Source of the DNA: Vagococcus fluvialis bH819
GTDB lineage: Bacteria; Bacillota; Bacilli; Lactobacillales; Vagococcaceae
Direction: 5' to 3'
DNA length: 42,187 nucleotides
NCBI RefSeq assembly: GCF_900163795.1
Contig: NZ_FWFD01000016.1
Coordinates: 1-42,187, forward strand
The position numbers and the translations under genes are program-made. Positions 12,026-20,471 of the stretch are shown in pieces. The notes under the pieces are model-generated. The model had not been told where the DNA came from. It searched no databases and saw only the letters and a program-made list of their open reading frames with translations. Within the stretch, counting starts at the first letter, position 1, and every line of letters begins with the position of its first letter.

Positions 12026-12841
12026 GTGAAGAAAAAGAAAAAATGGCTACTTGTCTTAAGTATGTTCGTACTTGTTTTTGTACTAACAGGATGTGGAACA
12101 GGAACAGTAGATAGTTCAAGTACAGGTCTTTGGGATCGTTATATCGTTTATTATTTTGGAGAAGCAATTAAAGCGTTATCTTTTGGTAATAAGGGTGTCG
12201 GTATTATCTTGTTCACCATTATTATTCGTATTATTTTAATGCCTTTAATGCATTACCAAACAAAAAGTATGCGAAAAACTCAAGAACTTCAACCAAAGAT
12301 GAAAGAATTACAGGCAAAATATGCGTCTAAAGATGCTGAAACTGCTCGTAAGTTACAAGAAGAGCAACAACGTCTTTACAGTGAGTATGGTGTAAATCCT
12401 TTATCAGGTTGTTTACCATTACTTGTACAAATGCCGATTATGATGGCTTTATGGCAAGCTATTTCAAGAGTACCAGAATTAACTCAAGGAACTTTCCTTT
12501 GGTTAGAGCTTGGTAAAATTGATCCATATTATATTTTACCAGTGTTAGCAGCACTCTTTACCTTTGCTAGTACTAAGTTAACGTCAATGGGTCAAGTTGA
12601 AGTGCAAGGTTCTATGAAGGTTATGAATTATGTCATGCCAGCAATGATTTTATTCATGGGGATTAACTTAGCCAGTGGGTTATCACTTTATTGGGTAATT
12701 TCTAATGGTTTCCAAGTTATTCAAACATTATTAATCAATAATCCGTTTAAGATTAGAAAAGAACGTGAAACAGAAGAGAAAAAGAAACGTGATCTTGAAA
12801 AAGCATTGCGTAAAGCAAATCAATCAAAGAAAAAGAAATAA
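12026..12841 (+). CDS. yidC: Membrane protein insertase YidC/OxaA
   Basis: Product of 271 residues, the short Gram-positive form. It inserts and folds membrane proteins, with or without SecYEG. The N-terminus MKKKKKWLLVLSMFVLVFVLTGCG is a lipoprotein signal peptide with lipobox LTGC (Cys23), as in SpoIIIJ-type YidC. Five membrane segments follow, with the conserved stretches GIILFTIIIRIILMPLM (first core segment, including the functionally required Arg), NPLSGCLPLLVQMPIMMALW and MPAMILFMGINLASGLSLYW. The C-terminus is a basic tail (KKKKRDLEKALRKANQSKKKK region) that contacts ribosomes. It starts with GTG 16 nt after rnpA and has a GAGAGG ribosome binding site. Confidence 0.96.
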   Translation: MKKKKKWLLVLSMFVLVFVLTGCGTGTVDSSSTGLWDRYIVYYFGEAIKALSFGNKGVGIILFTIIIRIILMPLMHYQTKSMRKTQELQPKMKELQAKYASKDAETARKLQEEQQRLYSEYGVNPLSGCLPLLVQMPIMMALWQAISRVPELTQGTFLWLELGKIDPYYILPVLAALFTFASTKLTSMGQVEVQGSMKVMNYVMPAMILFMGINLASGLSLYWVISNGFQVIQTLLINNPFKIRKERETEEKKKRDLEKALRKANQSKKKK

Positions 12842-12864
12842 AACTACTTAAATAGGGGGTTCTT

Positions 12865-13605
12865 ATGATGCCAAACTTTACAGGAGAAACCGTAGATCAA
12901 GCAATTGAATTAGGTTTATCAACACTTAATCTAACCAAAGCTGAAGCTGAGATTAAGATAATCGATGAAGGTAAAAAAGGTTTTCTAGGTATTGGTAGAA
13001 AAGAAGCAGTTGTTGTTGTAGAAAGTGCTGAACGTGTTACTGAGGTCAAAGAAGAAGTAGTGATAGAGAAAACTATCTCAGGGATTGAAGAGCCAATCAA
13101 AGAAACAGGAGAAATGGCGTCAACTAGAACTGGGGAGCTTGTCAACTTAAATGATGATGAAGCAGTTACTGCTTTAGCTGTTTATTTAAAAGATATCACA
13201 AGAGATTTAGGGGCTCCTGCGATGGTCAAAGTAACAAGGACAAATGATCGTATTATGTTTAACTTAGAAAGTGATAAAAAAGGTCTATTGATTGGTAAAC
13301 ATGGTAAGCTATTAAATGCTATCCAGTACTTAGCTCAAGTTTACATTCATCGTATTGCTAAAAATCGTCTGTCAATCGTTGTGAATGTTGGTGACTATCG
13401 TGAGCGTCGTGAAGCAATCATTAAACGTTTAGCTAAACAAACCTTGAGACAAGTAAGGGAAACAGAGCAGCCTGTATTCTTAGAGCCAATGCCAGCCTTT
13501 GAGAGAAAACAAGTTCATTCACTATTGGCAAGTGAGTCTGACATTTCAACTCATTCTGAAGGAAATGAACCCCATCGCTATTTAGTAGTTGAGCTTAAGA
13601 AATAA
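12865..13605 (+). CDS. jag: RNA-binding protein Jag/KhpB (Jag_N, KH, R3H)
   Basis: Product of 246 residues with three domains. Jag_N is at about 3-52 (FTGETVDQAIELGLSTL and GFLGIGRKEA); an acidic linker follows (55-95); a KH domain carries GKHG (144-147) and GDYRERR (176-182); the C-terminal R3H domain shows RKQVHSLLASE with Arg214 and His218. KhpB pairs with KhpA and binds many RNAs; in streptococci it affects cell elongation and division. The GGGGG ribosome binding site sits 4 nt before the first ATG and 7 nt before a second ATG (12868), so translation may begin at the second. It closes the rpmH-rnpA-yidC-jag operon before a terminator. Confidence 0.95.
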   Translation: MMPNFTGETVDQAIELGLSTLNLTKAEAEIKIIDEGKKGFLGIGRKEAVVVVESAERVTEVKEEVVIEKTISGIEEPIKETGEMASTRTGELVNLNDDEAVTALAVYLKDITRDLGAPAMVKVTRTNDRIMFNLESDKKGLLIGKHGKLLNAIQYLAQVYIHRIAKNRLSIVVNVGDYRERREAIIKRLAKQTLRQVRETEQPVFLEPMPAFERKQVHSLLASESDISTHSEGNEPHRYLVVELKK

Positions 13606-13659
13606 TAAAGATTTAATCAATAAAAGAGGTTATCGTAGAAATAGCTTCTACAAAAAACA

Positions 13660-13714
13660 AATGAAAAAAGCCCCCCCAATTTGAAAAATAATGTTGGGGG
13701 GGGCTTTTTTCATT
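13660..13714 (+). terminator. jag terminator with a C7/G8 stem
   Basis: A very strong hairpin in which AATGAAAAAAGCCCCCCCAA pairs with TTGGGGGGGGC and TTTTTTCATT, leaving one extra G. The stem is symmetrical enough (A-run before, T-run after) to work in both directions. Confidence 0.85.
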
Positions 13715-14019
13715 TATGTCACAATTTCTTAGAATGATATTTTTCACATTAAGATAGATAATATTTTTAGTTAATCATATAATAAGGATAATGTAGCTTA
13801 AATAGGTGGAAAATACTATTTATTGGATCATGAAAAGAGATAAGGGTGATTATTAAATATAGTGATAAAATGAACAATATAATGTAAGCGTTAACTACTG
13901 GAGACGTTCGGACTTATCTGTTCGTTTAATAATCTAATGTCTTTGTTTTTTTGATGATTACGAGTGAGTGTTATTTAATTATTTGAAAATGTTACTTAAA
14001 AATTTAGGAGGAATGCCTT
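13715..14019. other. Leader and promoter region of arcA
   Basis: About 300 AT-rich bases between the jag terminator and arcA, without a plausible gene. It contains the -10/cre pair described separately and an AGGAGG ribosome binding site 8 nt before arcA. I found no convincing ArgR box. Confidence 0.5.
13878..13896 (+). promoter_or_regulatory. arcA -10 box overlapped by a CcpA cre site
   Basis: TATAAT (13878-13883) overlaps by one base TGTAAGCGTTAACT (13883-13896), which fits the cre consensus TGWAARCGYTWNCW at every position. A cre at the start site is typical of CcpA repression by good sugars, as known for arc operons of lactic acid bacteria. The -35 box is weak. Confidence 0.65.
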
Positions 14020-15243
14020 ATGACCCATCCAATTAATGTTTTTTCTGAAATTGGTAAATTAAAAACAGTTCTTTTACATCGACCAGGTGAGGAGTTAGAA
14101 AATTTGATGCCAGATTATTTAGAAAGGCTGTTATTTGATGATATACCTTACTTAAAACAAGCACAAAAAGAACATGACTACTTTGCTGAAATATTACGTT
14201 CTAAAGGTGTCGAAGTTCTGTATTTAGAAAATTTAGCAGCAGAATCCTTATTAAATGAAAAAATTAGAGAAAAATTTGTTGATCAATACTTGGAAGAAGC
14301 TGACATAAAAAGTGAGATAGCTAAAGAAAAAACGAAAGAATTACTATTAAAAATACCTAATAAGCAAGAGTTAATTAATAAAACGATGACTGGGGTTGCT
14401 AAAGAGGAACTTTTAGATTTCGAATGTCTCACTTTAACAGATATGGTAGGATCAAACTACCCATTTGTAATTGATCCAATGCCAAATCTTTATTTCCAGA
14501 GAGATCCTTTTGCTGCTATCGGTCATGCTATTTCGATTAACCGCATGCATGCTGAAACAAGAAATAGAGAAACAATCTATGCGCAGTATATTTTTGACTA
14601 TCATCCAAGATTTTCAAAAGAGAGTATACCTAGGGTTTATAATCGAAATGAAAAAACAGCAATAGAAGGCGGTGATCAATTAATTTTATCAAAAGAAGTT
14701 TTAGCTATCGGGATTTCCGAACGTACGAAAGCTTCATCTATTGAAAAAATTGCGCAGAATATTTTTGAAAAATCTATGGGTTTTAAGACAATTCTAGCTT
14801 TTGATATTGGTGAGTTTCGTAAATTTATGCATTTAGATACTGTCTTTACTATGCTAGATTATGATAAGTTTGCTATTCACCCTGAAATTGAGGATAGTTT
14901 GACGATCTATGCCCTTTCAAAGAACGAAGAAGGGTTAGATATAAAAAAAGAAACGGCGCCCTTAGAGGATGTTTTATGTCGATATTTGAATCTTTCTGAA
15001 ATACACTTAATTCGTTGTGGTGGTGGAAATTTAATGGCAGCTGCAAGGGAGCAGTGGAATGATGGTGCGAATACTTTAACAATTGCTCCTGGAGAAGTGA
15101 TTGTTTACGATAGAAACCCTATTACTAATAAATTGTTAGAGGAAGCTGGTATCACGTTAAACTATTTGCGAGGAAGTGAGTTAGTTCGTGGGCGTGGTGG
15201 ACCAAGATGCATGAGTATGCCTCTTTACAGAGATGATGTTTAA
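14020..15243 (+). CDS. arcA: Arginine deiminase
   Basis: Product of 407 residues, normal for the family. It hydrolyses L-arginine to citrulline and ammonia, the first step of the ADI pathway that yields ATP and raises pH in the cytoplasm. Visible active-site elements are FQRDPF (159-164), EGGD (216-219), FMHLDTVF (269-276; His271 and Asp273), the glycine-rich RCGGGNLM (332-339) and the nucleophile Cys397 in GGPRCMS. The ATG has AGGAGG 8 nt upstream. The surroundings are unusual: no ornithine carbamoyltransferase (arcB), carbamate kinase (arcC) or antiporter (arcD) gene lies in the window, and the next gene is argS. A cre site at the promoter suggests catabolite repression. Confidence 0.96.
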   Translation: MTHPINVFSEIGKLKTVLLHRPGEELENLMPDYLERLLFDDIPYLKQAQKEHDYFAEILRSKGVEVLYLENLAAESLLNEKIREKFVDQYLEEADIKSEIAKEKTKELLLKIPNKQELINKTMTGVAKEELLDFECLTLTDMVGSNYPFVIDPMPNLYFQRDPFAAIGHAISINRMHAETRNRETIYAQYIFDYHPRFSKESIPRVYNRNEKTAIEGGDQLILSKEVLAIGISERTKASSIEKIAQNIFEKSMGFKTILAFDIGEFRKFMHLDTVFTMLDYDKFAIHPEIEDSLTIYALSKNEEGLDIKKETAPLEDVLCRYLNLSEIHLIRCGGGNLMAAAREQWNDGANTLTIAPGEVIVYDRNPITNKLLEEAGITLNYLRGSELVRGRGGPRCMSMPLYRDDV

Positions 15244-15270
15244 ATTAACTTTTCTAGATATTTACAAAAA

Positions 15271-15283
15271 AATTTGCTATAAT
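15271..15283 (+). promoter_or_regulatory. Extended -10 promoter before the argS T-box
   Basis: AATTTGCTATAATG contains TGCTATAAT, an extended -10 (TATAAT at 15278-15283). There is no good -35. It would start the T-box transcript near 15290, separately from arcA. Confidence 0.6.
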
Positions 15284-15288
15284 GTGAA

Positions 15289-15508
15289 AGAAATAGTGAT
15301 AGTATCCAGTAAGGAAAATCATTGAATTAGCGATTTTGGGGAAGGTGAAAGCTCAAACAGTGCTTACAGGAGAACCGCAACTATTGGTAATTAATTAATT
15401 TAATCAATTCAAGTGGTTGGCTTATTTCCAACAACAAGAGTGGTACCGCGGATGTTCAAATTCGTCTCTTATTACTATTTTTTAGTGATAAGTGACGAAT
15501 TTTTTAGT
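15289..15508 (+). ncRNA. T-box riboswitch controlling argS (Arg, specifier CGC)
   Basis: A tRNA-sensing leader. The T-box core AGAGTGGTACCGCGG is at 15438-15452, where the NCCA end of uncharged tRNA pairs. Stem I elements include GGTGAAA near 15342 and the candidate specifier CGC in GAACCGCAAC (around 15374), an arginine codon followed by the usual purine. The leader ends in a rho-independent terminator: AAATTCGTCTCTTATT pairs with GATAAGTGACGAATTTTTT (15458-15505). When tRNA-Arg is uncharged, the antiterminator forms and argS is transcribed. Confidence 0.9.
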
Positions 15509-15538
15509 TTAGAGAATATGAGAGGAGAAAGAAATTAG

Positions 15539-17233
15539 ATGGACTATAAAAAACAAATTGTAGCAGATTTACAAACGGTGATAGGTGAGGTACTAAGCGC
15601 AGAAGAGCTGTATCATTTTTTAGAGGTACCCAAAATGAGTGGGCATGGGGACTATGCTTTTCCAACATTTTCTTTAGCAAAAGTTTACCGTAAAGCACCT
15701 AATATGATTGCGGAAGATTTAATAGAGAAATTAGATCAGACAAATTATGAAAAAATTGTTACCGTAGGAGGTTATATAAACTTTTTCTTAAATAAAGAAG
15801 TTGTAAGTCAAGAAGTATTAACAACTATTTTAAATGAAAAAGAACACTACGGAGATGATACAATCGGAAATAATGGTAATATTCCAATTGATTTATCTTC
15901 ACCTAATATTGCTAAACCAATGTCAATGGGCCATTTGAGATCGACAGTTATTGGTAATTCTTTAGCAGAGTTGTCGAAAAAAATCGGTTATAATCCTGTT
16001 AAAATTAATCACTTAGGTGACTGGGGAACTCAATTTGGTAAGTTAATCGTTGCTTTTAAAAAATGGGGAAATGAAGAAGATGTTAGAAAAAATCCAATTG
16101 CTGAATTATTAAAATTATATGTTCAGTTCCATGATGAAGCAGAAGAAAATCCAGAACTTGAAGATGAAGGCCGTGCTTGGTTTAGAAAGTTAGAGCAGGA
16201 AGATCCTGAAGCAGTTCGATTGTGGGAATGGTTCCGTGAAGAATCACTAAAAGAATTTCAAAAAGTATATGATATGCTAGGTGTAACCTTCGATTCTTAC
16301 AATGGAGAAGCTTTTTTCAATGATAAAATGGATGTTATTATTGATGAATTAGAAGCAAAAAACTTACTTATTTCAGATCAAGGGGCAGATATTGTTGATC
16401 TAGAGAAATATGATTTAAATCCAGCACTAATCAGAAAATCAGATGGCGCAACACTATATATGACAAGAGATTTAGCCGCAGCAAATTTCCGTATTAATAA
16501 CTATGATTTTGTTGAATCATTATATGTAGTAGGTAATGAACAATCTATTCATTTTAAACAACTAAAAGCTGTCTTAAAAGAGATGGGACATGACTGGTCA
16601 GATAATATTAAACATATTCCATTTGGCTTAATCACATCAGGTGGTAAAAAACTTTCAACAAGAAAAGGAAATGTTATTCTATTAGAAGAAGTTTTGAATG
16701 AAGCTATCAATTCGATTAAAAAAGGAATTGAAGAAAAAAATCCAGAACTTGAAAATAAAGATGAAGTGGCACATCAAGTGGGTGTTGGAGCCGTTATTTT
16801 CCATGATTTGAAGAATGACCGTATGAATAACTTTGACTTTAATTTAGATGAATTATTACAATTTGAAGGAGAAACAGGACCTTATGTTCAGTACACGCGT
16901 TCAAGATGTGAAAGCATATTAGCTAAAGCAGAGTGGAGTCCTGAAAATATAAAAACAAATATTAATTTAAGTGATGAAGAGTCTTGGGAAGTTATTAAAT
17001 GTTTAAATAATTTTCCAGTTAAAGTAAAAGAAGCGTATCAAAAATATGAACCATCAATAATGGCGAAATTTTTAATTGATTTAGCTCAAAAATTTAATAA
17101 GTATTATTCAAAACATAAAATATTAATCGAAGATGGAGAAAAAGAGGCACGCTTAAGCTTAGTTTATTCAGTTTCTATTGTGATTAAAGAAGGTTTGCGT
17201 CTGTTAGGCGTACAAGCTCCAAATAAAATGTAA
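15539..17233 (+). CDS. argS: Arginyl-tRNA synthetase
   Basis: Product of 564 residues; a class I synthetase joining arginine to tRNA-Arg in the cytoplasm. It has an N-terminal Add-1 domain (about 1-90), the catalytic Rossmann core with SPNIAKPMSMGHLRST (121-136; the HIGH-type motif is MGHL), the KMSKS-loop position as GGKKLSTRKGN (the family's usual degenerate form) and a C-terminal anticodon-binding domain containing GPYVQYTRSR and ending LLGVQAPNKM. The ATG has a ribosome binding site AGAGGAGAAA. It is controlled by the preceding arginine T-box. Its position directly after arcA ties tRNA charging to arginine breakdown at this locus. Confidence 0.97.
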   Translation: MDYKKQIVADLQTVIGEVLSAEELYHFLEVPKMSGHGDYAFPTFSLAKVYRKAPNMIAEDLIEKLDQTNYEKIVTVGGYINFFLNKEVVSQEVLTTILNEKEHYGDDTIGNNGNIPIDLSSPNIAKPMSMGHLRSTVIGNSLAELSKKIGYNPVKINHLGDWGTQFGKLIVAFKKWGNEEDVRKNPIAELLKLYVQFHDEAEENPELEDEGRAWFRKLEQEDPEAVRLWEWFREESLKEFQKVYDMLGVTFDSYNGEAFFNDKMDVIIDELEAKNLLISDQGADIVDLEKYDLNPALIRKSDGATLYMTRDLAAANFRINNYDFVESLYVVGNEQSIHFKQLKAVLKEMGHDWSDNIKHIPFGLITSGGKKLSTRKGNVILLEEVLNEAINSIKKGIEEKNPELENKDEVAHQVGVGAVIFHDLKNDRMNNFDFNLDELLQFEGETGPYVQYTRSRCESILAKAEWSPENIKTNINLSDEESWEVIKCLNNFPVKVKEAYQKYEPSIMAKFLIDLAQKFNKYYSKHKILIEDGEKEARLSLVYSVSIVIKEGLRLLGVQAPNKM

Positions 17234-17277
17234 AATCAAAGGATTTTTAAAGTATTTAGTTTCGAGAAATAAAAAAG

Positions 17278-17315
17278 AAATCACGAAAATTATTTTTTAA
17301 TTTTTGTGATTTTTC
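17278..17315 (+). terminator. argS rho-independent terminator
   Basis: AAATCACGAAAATTA (17278-17292) pairs with TAATTTTTGTGATTT (17298-17312, one mismatch) and is followed by T residues. Confidence 0.8.
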
Positions 17316-17369
17316 TGCTATTTTCGAATGATATTTTCTCTCTAACTTACTTTGAAAGGTGGAATAAAC

Positions 17370-17801
17370 ATGGAAGTTATTGTTAAAACGTTAACTGAAT
17401 TAACAACCAAAGAATTATTAGAAATTATGCAAGAGCGGGTAAAAGTTTTTATTGTCGAGCAAAACTGTCCCTATCAGGAAGTGGATGAAGATGACGAAAT
17501 CGCGCAACATGTTATGCTAAAAGAAGATGGCAAACTAGTCGGATATACGCGTATTATGGATCGTGGTGATTTGGTTACCTTTGGTCGTGTGTTGGTTGTC
17601 AAAGAACACCGAGCGAAGAAATTAGGTAAAAAGATTGTTGAAGCCACATTAGAAGAAATTAAACGCTTGTATCCAAATAAAGAAATTAAAATATCAGCTC
17701 AAAATTACCTCGTTGATTTCTACGGTAGCTTTGGATTTGAAGTCGTATCAGAGATGTATTTAGAAGATGATATTCCCCACATTGATATGTTGATGAAGTA
17801 G
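17370..17801 (+). CDS. GNAT-family N-acetyltransferase (ElaA-like)
   Basis: Product of 143 residues from the ATG at 17370, which has AAAGGTGG 8 nt upstream; a TTG six codons earlier opens the frame but would overlap that ribosome binding site. The sequence has the GNAT layout: RVKVFIVEQNCPYQEVDEDD near the N-terminus (ElaA-type start), GYTRIM, then the acetyl-CoA-binding strand and loop GRVLVVKEHRAKKLGKKIVEATL, and the C-terminal ISAQNYLVDFYGSFGFEVVSEMYLEDDIPHI. ElaA-type enzymes acetylate small amines with acetyl-CoA; the substrate cannot be read from sequence. The stop codon lies inside a fragment of the dispersed repeat seen at 35048-35337. Confidence 0.9.
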   Translation: MEVIVKTLTELTTKELLEIMQERVKVFIVEQNCPYQEVDEDDEIAQHVMLKEDGKLVGYTRIMDRGDLVTFGRVLVVKEHRAKKLGKKIVEATLEEIKRLYPNKEIKISAQNYLVDFYGSFGFEVVSEMYLEDDIPHIDMLMK

Positions 17802-17826
17802 GAGCTGCCTTTTGAATCTCGACTAA
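17798..17826 (-). repeat. Fragment of the dispersed intergenic repeat
   Basis: About 25 of 30 bases match the reverse complement of 35205-35240 (shared core TGCCTTTTGAATC). It starts at the GNAT stop codon and runs into the following terminator. Confidence 0.65.
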
Positions 17827-17875
17827 AAAGAATGATCTAGAGATAAATATATATCTTTAGATCATTCTTTTTATA
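17825..17875. terminator. Bidirectional terminator between convergent genes
   Basis: AAAAAGAATGATCTA (17825-17839) pairs with TAGATCATTCTTTTT (17858-17872), with further pairing inside. A/T runs on both sides let it serve the GNAT gene and the convergent cassette gene at 17871. Confidence 0.85.
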
Positions 17876-18431
17876 GTTGAGTAATTTTGCCATTAATTTT
17901 ATATTTATAAGCACCACTAGGCCCCTTATCAATGTAATAAATTTCTGCTTCTTGTAATTTTTCAATAGGATAAAAACCATTTTTATCTTTATCCGGAATA
18001 GCGTTGATTGTTACAAACCCACCTGTTGTTTCAAAAGGAGCAAGTTGAGTTTTAGTATTATTTTGTTCAAAAATAGCTTTATTTTCAACTGGATCAATCC
18101 ACCATCCAGTACCACCACTTAAAACAACCATACTTTCCATAATATTAACTTCTTGTGATGGTTGCTCAGAATCATTTTTAACATCAAAGTAAACGGTATA
18201 AGCAATGACGTCCTGTTTGTAAAAGTCATCAAAGACTTGTTTCCGTTCAATTTCCTTAAATGTATAGGTCAAACCAAGAATATCACAGGGTTTACCAAGA
18301 TAGACATCAATTGTTTCAATACCATACCGTTGTAATAAGTAACAATGACTTTTTTGAATGTAGGAGTACCTAAACCCACTTAAGATAATAAAAGCGACGA
18401 GTATGCCATTAATCATGTGTTTTTTTACCAT
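17871..18431 (-). CDS. Membrane-anchored extracellular protein of the ABC cassette, unknown
   Basis: Product of 186 residues; I do not recognise the family. An N-terminal hydrophobic segment (about 7-20, INGILVAFIILSGF) is followed by a hydrophilic, probably beta-rich domain outside the membrane (YTVYFDVKNDSEQPSQEVNIMESMVVL, GGFVTINAIPD). The pattern of conserved-looking strands with a mention of NDS and EV pairs recalls DUF4352-like immunoglobulin-fold domains that ride with ABC transporters, but this is only an impression. It overlaps the end of the ATPase gene by 7 nt, so it is the last gene of the same operon. Possible roles are substrate binding, self-protection or partner of the secreted protein encoded at 21331; none is proven. 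Confidence 0.7.
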   Translation of the reverse strand: MVKKHMINGILVAFIILSGFRYSYIQKSHCYLLQRYGIETIDVYLGKPCDILGLTYTFKEIERKQVFDDFYKQDVIAYTVYFDVKNDSEQPSQEVNIMESMVVLSGGTGWWIDPVENKAIFEQNNTKTQLAPFETTGGFVTINAIPDKDKNGFYPIEKLQEAEIYYIDKGPSGAYKYKINGKITQL

Positions 18432-19072
18432 AAACTAGCCTCATTAAGTTTGCCATGAGCCATTTTAAAGTGTGTTTGTGTCACATGTTTTAAAAATTCT
18501 TTGTCATGACTAGCAATGATAAAGGTGCTCTCTTCCATAGAGTGAATTATTTTTATTAATAAGTTGATACCATCTTCATCTAGACCATTTGTAGGTTCAT
18601 CTAACACAATTAAATCAGGACCCCCAATAATTGCTTGTGCAATACCTAAACGTTGCTTCATCCCTAAGGAGTATTTTTTGTATTTGCGTTTATCTTTAGG
18701 GTTCAAACCAACAGTCGCAATAACTTGATTAATCGTATCGTCTCCAATCGATTTAGAGATAAAAGAAAGCAATTTTAAATTTTCAAACCCAGTAAATTCA
18801 TTAATAAAACTAGGGTTTTCAATTAATAAACCTAATGAATTTGGAAAGTTTTTGTTACCAATATCCTTGATAGTATCAATTTGAATAGTTCCCTCAACAG
18901 TCATCAAACCACAAATAGATCTTAGAAACATGGTTTTACCAGAGCCGTTTGTACCATAAATACCATAATTTTTTCCCATGTCTAAAGAAAGAGAAATATT
19001 ATCTAGAATCATATCTTTTTTTATTTTTTTTGAAACATTTGTATAGATAATTTTTTTTTCCAAAGTAATCAC
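18425..19072 (-). CDS. ABC transporter ATP-binding protein
   Basis: Product of 215 residues, a single nucleotide-binding domain. Walker A is GTNGSGKT (40-47), the ABC signature SLGMKQ (135-140, in the LSGGQ position), Walker B LIVLDEPTNGLD (about 154-165) and the H-loop histidine is His189 (IIASHD). It would power the three membrane proteins encoded just upstream. The start is a GTG 3 nt after the previous stop (AAGAGGTG gives the ribosome binding site). Such ATPases commonly serve export or immunity systems for antimicrobial peptides (BcrA or LanF type). Specific function is inference. Confidence 0.93.
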   Translation of the reverse strand: MITLEKKIIYTNVSKKIKKDMILDNISLSLDMGKNYGIYGTNGSGKTMFLRSICGLMTVEGTIQIDTIKDIGNKNFPNSLGLLIENPSFINEFTGFENLKLLSFISKSIGDDTINQVIATVGLNPKDKRKYKKYSLGMKQRLGIAQAIIGGPDLIVLDEPTNGLDEDGINLLIKIIHSMEESTFIIASHDKEFLKHVTQTHFKMAHGKLNEASLW

Positions 19073-19075
19073 CTC

Positions 19076-19756
19076 TTAATATATTTCTTTTTTTTGTAAT
19101 ATATAAATACTTAAAATACTTGATATAAAAAAGAACATAAAATTATATGAAAGAATAAAGCTAGTAGTTAATTGATTGGATAGATGTTGAGCTGGCATGT
19201 TAATATTAGCAGGAAAAAAATGATGTGAATGTTTCCAACCTAGAGAATAGATGATGATAATAACAATAAAAGCTAATATTTCTTCCAATAATAGGTTAAA
19301 TAAAATAAAAATTGAAACGCTCATTAATTGCCCCAAAAATATAAGTAGGTAAAAAAATAAACTAAAAGGAATGGTAAGCAAGTGTAAGATTAAAAAATAA
19401 AGTATATTAAGAACTAATGTTGCTAAGAAGCTAGCTATAATTTTACTTAATAAATACCATTTTTTTTGAGCCAAAATAAAAACTGGGATGCCTTGTGTGG
19501 TCAAATCTTGACGAATAAAGTCATGAATGAGAATGATTGGAGCTAAAACAATAAAAAACCAACAATAAGGAAAAGAAATAAATAGGGACTCTCGGGCGCT
19601 CATCTCGGTAATACCACCTGTAAAAAAAGCTAAGTCTGTTAGATTTTTTTTTAAGTGAATGAAAAGTAGTGTAAAAAAGCTAAGTAAAAAAAAGAGATTT
19701 CTCTTTTTACTTTTTAAAAAATAGAAATCTCTTTTTAATAGTTGTATAAAATTCAT
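19076..19756 (-). CDS. ABC-2-type membrane protein (third permease of the cassette)
   Basis: Product of 226 residues, very hydrophobic with about six membrane segments (roughly 20-34, 65-80, 105-130, 132-155, 157-172 and 205-222). The start MNFIQLLKRDFYFLKSKKRN, a basic amphipathic run before the first membrane span, is typical of ABC-2 permease subunits. No family-specific motif stands out. It is 10 nt downstream of the second permease and 3 nt upstream of the ATPase gene, so all are co-transcribed. Confidence 0.8.
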   Translation of the reverse strand: MNFIQLLKRDFYFLKSKKRNLFFLLSFFTLLFIHLKKNLTDLAFFTGGITEMSARESLFISFPYCWFFIVLAPIILIHDFIRQDLTTQGIPVFILAQKKWYLLSKIIASFLATLVLNILYFLILHLLTIPFSLFFYLLIFLGQLMSVSIFILFNLLLEEILAFIVIIIIYSLGWKHSHHFFPANINMPAQHLSNQLTTSFILSYNFMFFFISSILSIYILQKKEIY

Positions 19757-19766
19757 GATTTCCTCC

Positions 19767-20471
19767 TTAATCTGAAGAATTTAAAAAATCTTTTTTACTA
19801 ATCTTATAAAAACTAAACCAAAGTAACGCTTGAGAGATAAAAAATAAACAAGAACCCGAAGGAATAATATCCCAAAACGTGAGGTTATTTTCTATGTTTG
19901 ATAATTCTTGTACAATCATGATGTATGAGGGAACACCTAAATAAAAATTTAAAATAATCATGATGAATGGTGTAGAAATACTGACAATAAAAGCAATAAT
20001 TAAAGAGTTAGTTTGAAAAAAAATCACCAAATATAAGGATGTAACAAATAGAAATAACACCCATGATCCAATAAATAATTTTAATTCGAATAGAAAGTAC
20101 AGTGGAGAAACAGAATCAATCAACATACTTAAAAATAATGTGGATATATTATACGAAAGAATGAATAAACTTGACGTTAAAATGAGTTTAAAAAGTATAA
20201 ATTTAGCATAATTATCTCGAGAGCCTGATGTGATTAAAATATCTTGCCGAGTATATAAACTAAGTTGCCCAGTCATGACTAAAGATAATATAGGTAACAA
20301 TAAAAAGATAAAAACATATTTTGAATAATATCGATATTGTAAATTTTTAACTTTAATATCACCATACATAACATGGTCAATGAGCAAGGGACCTACCATT
20401 AGTACGAGTAAAATCAGAAATAAAAACCAGAGGATTGTTTTATTAGACCATAAGTAATTAATTTTTTTCAT
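19767..20471 (-). CDS. ABC-2-type membrane protein (second permease of the cassette)
   Basis: Product of 234 residues with about six predicted membrane spans (12-30, 52-70, 90-115, 128-150, 155-178 and 203-220). It begins MKKINYLWSNKTILWFLF. The start overlaps the end of the first permease by 14 nt, implying translational coupling. Sequence similarity to the other two permeases is not obvious by eye, so they may form a hetero-oligomer rather than being recent duplicates. Confidence 0.8.
   Translation of the reverse strand: MKKINYLWSNKTILWFLFLILLVLMVGPLLIDHVMYGDIKVKNLQYRYYSKYVFIFLLLPILSLVMTGQLSLYTRQDILITSGSRDNYAKFILFKLILTSSLFILSYNISTLFLSMLIDSVSPLYFLFELKLFIGSWVLFLFVTSLYLVIFFQTNSLIIAFIVSISTPFIMIILNFYLGVPSYIMIVQELSNIENNLTFWDIIPSGSCLFFISQALLWFSFYKISKKDFLNSSD

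Noticed and set aside
13660-13714. Phase-variable coding tract
   Set aside because: The homopolymers are in a non-coding terminator and not in or near a start codon.
13606-14019. ArgR operator upstream of arcA
   Set aside because: No 18-bp ARG-box-like palindrome could be recognised; only the cre site is convincing.
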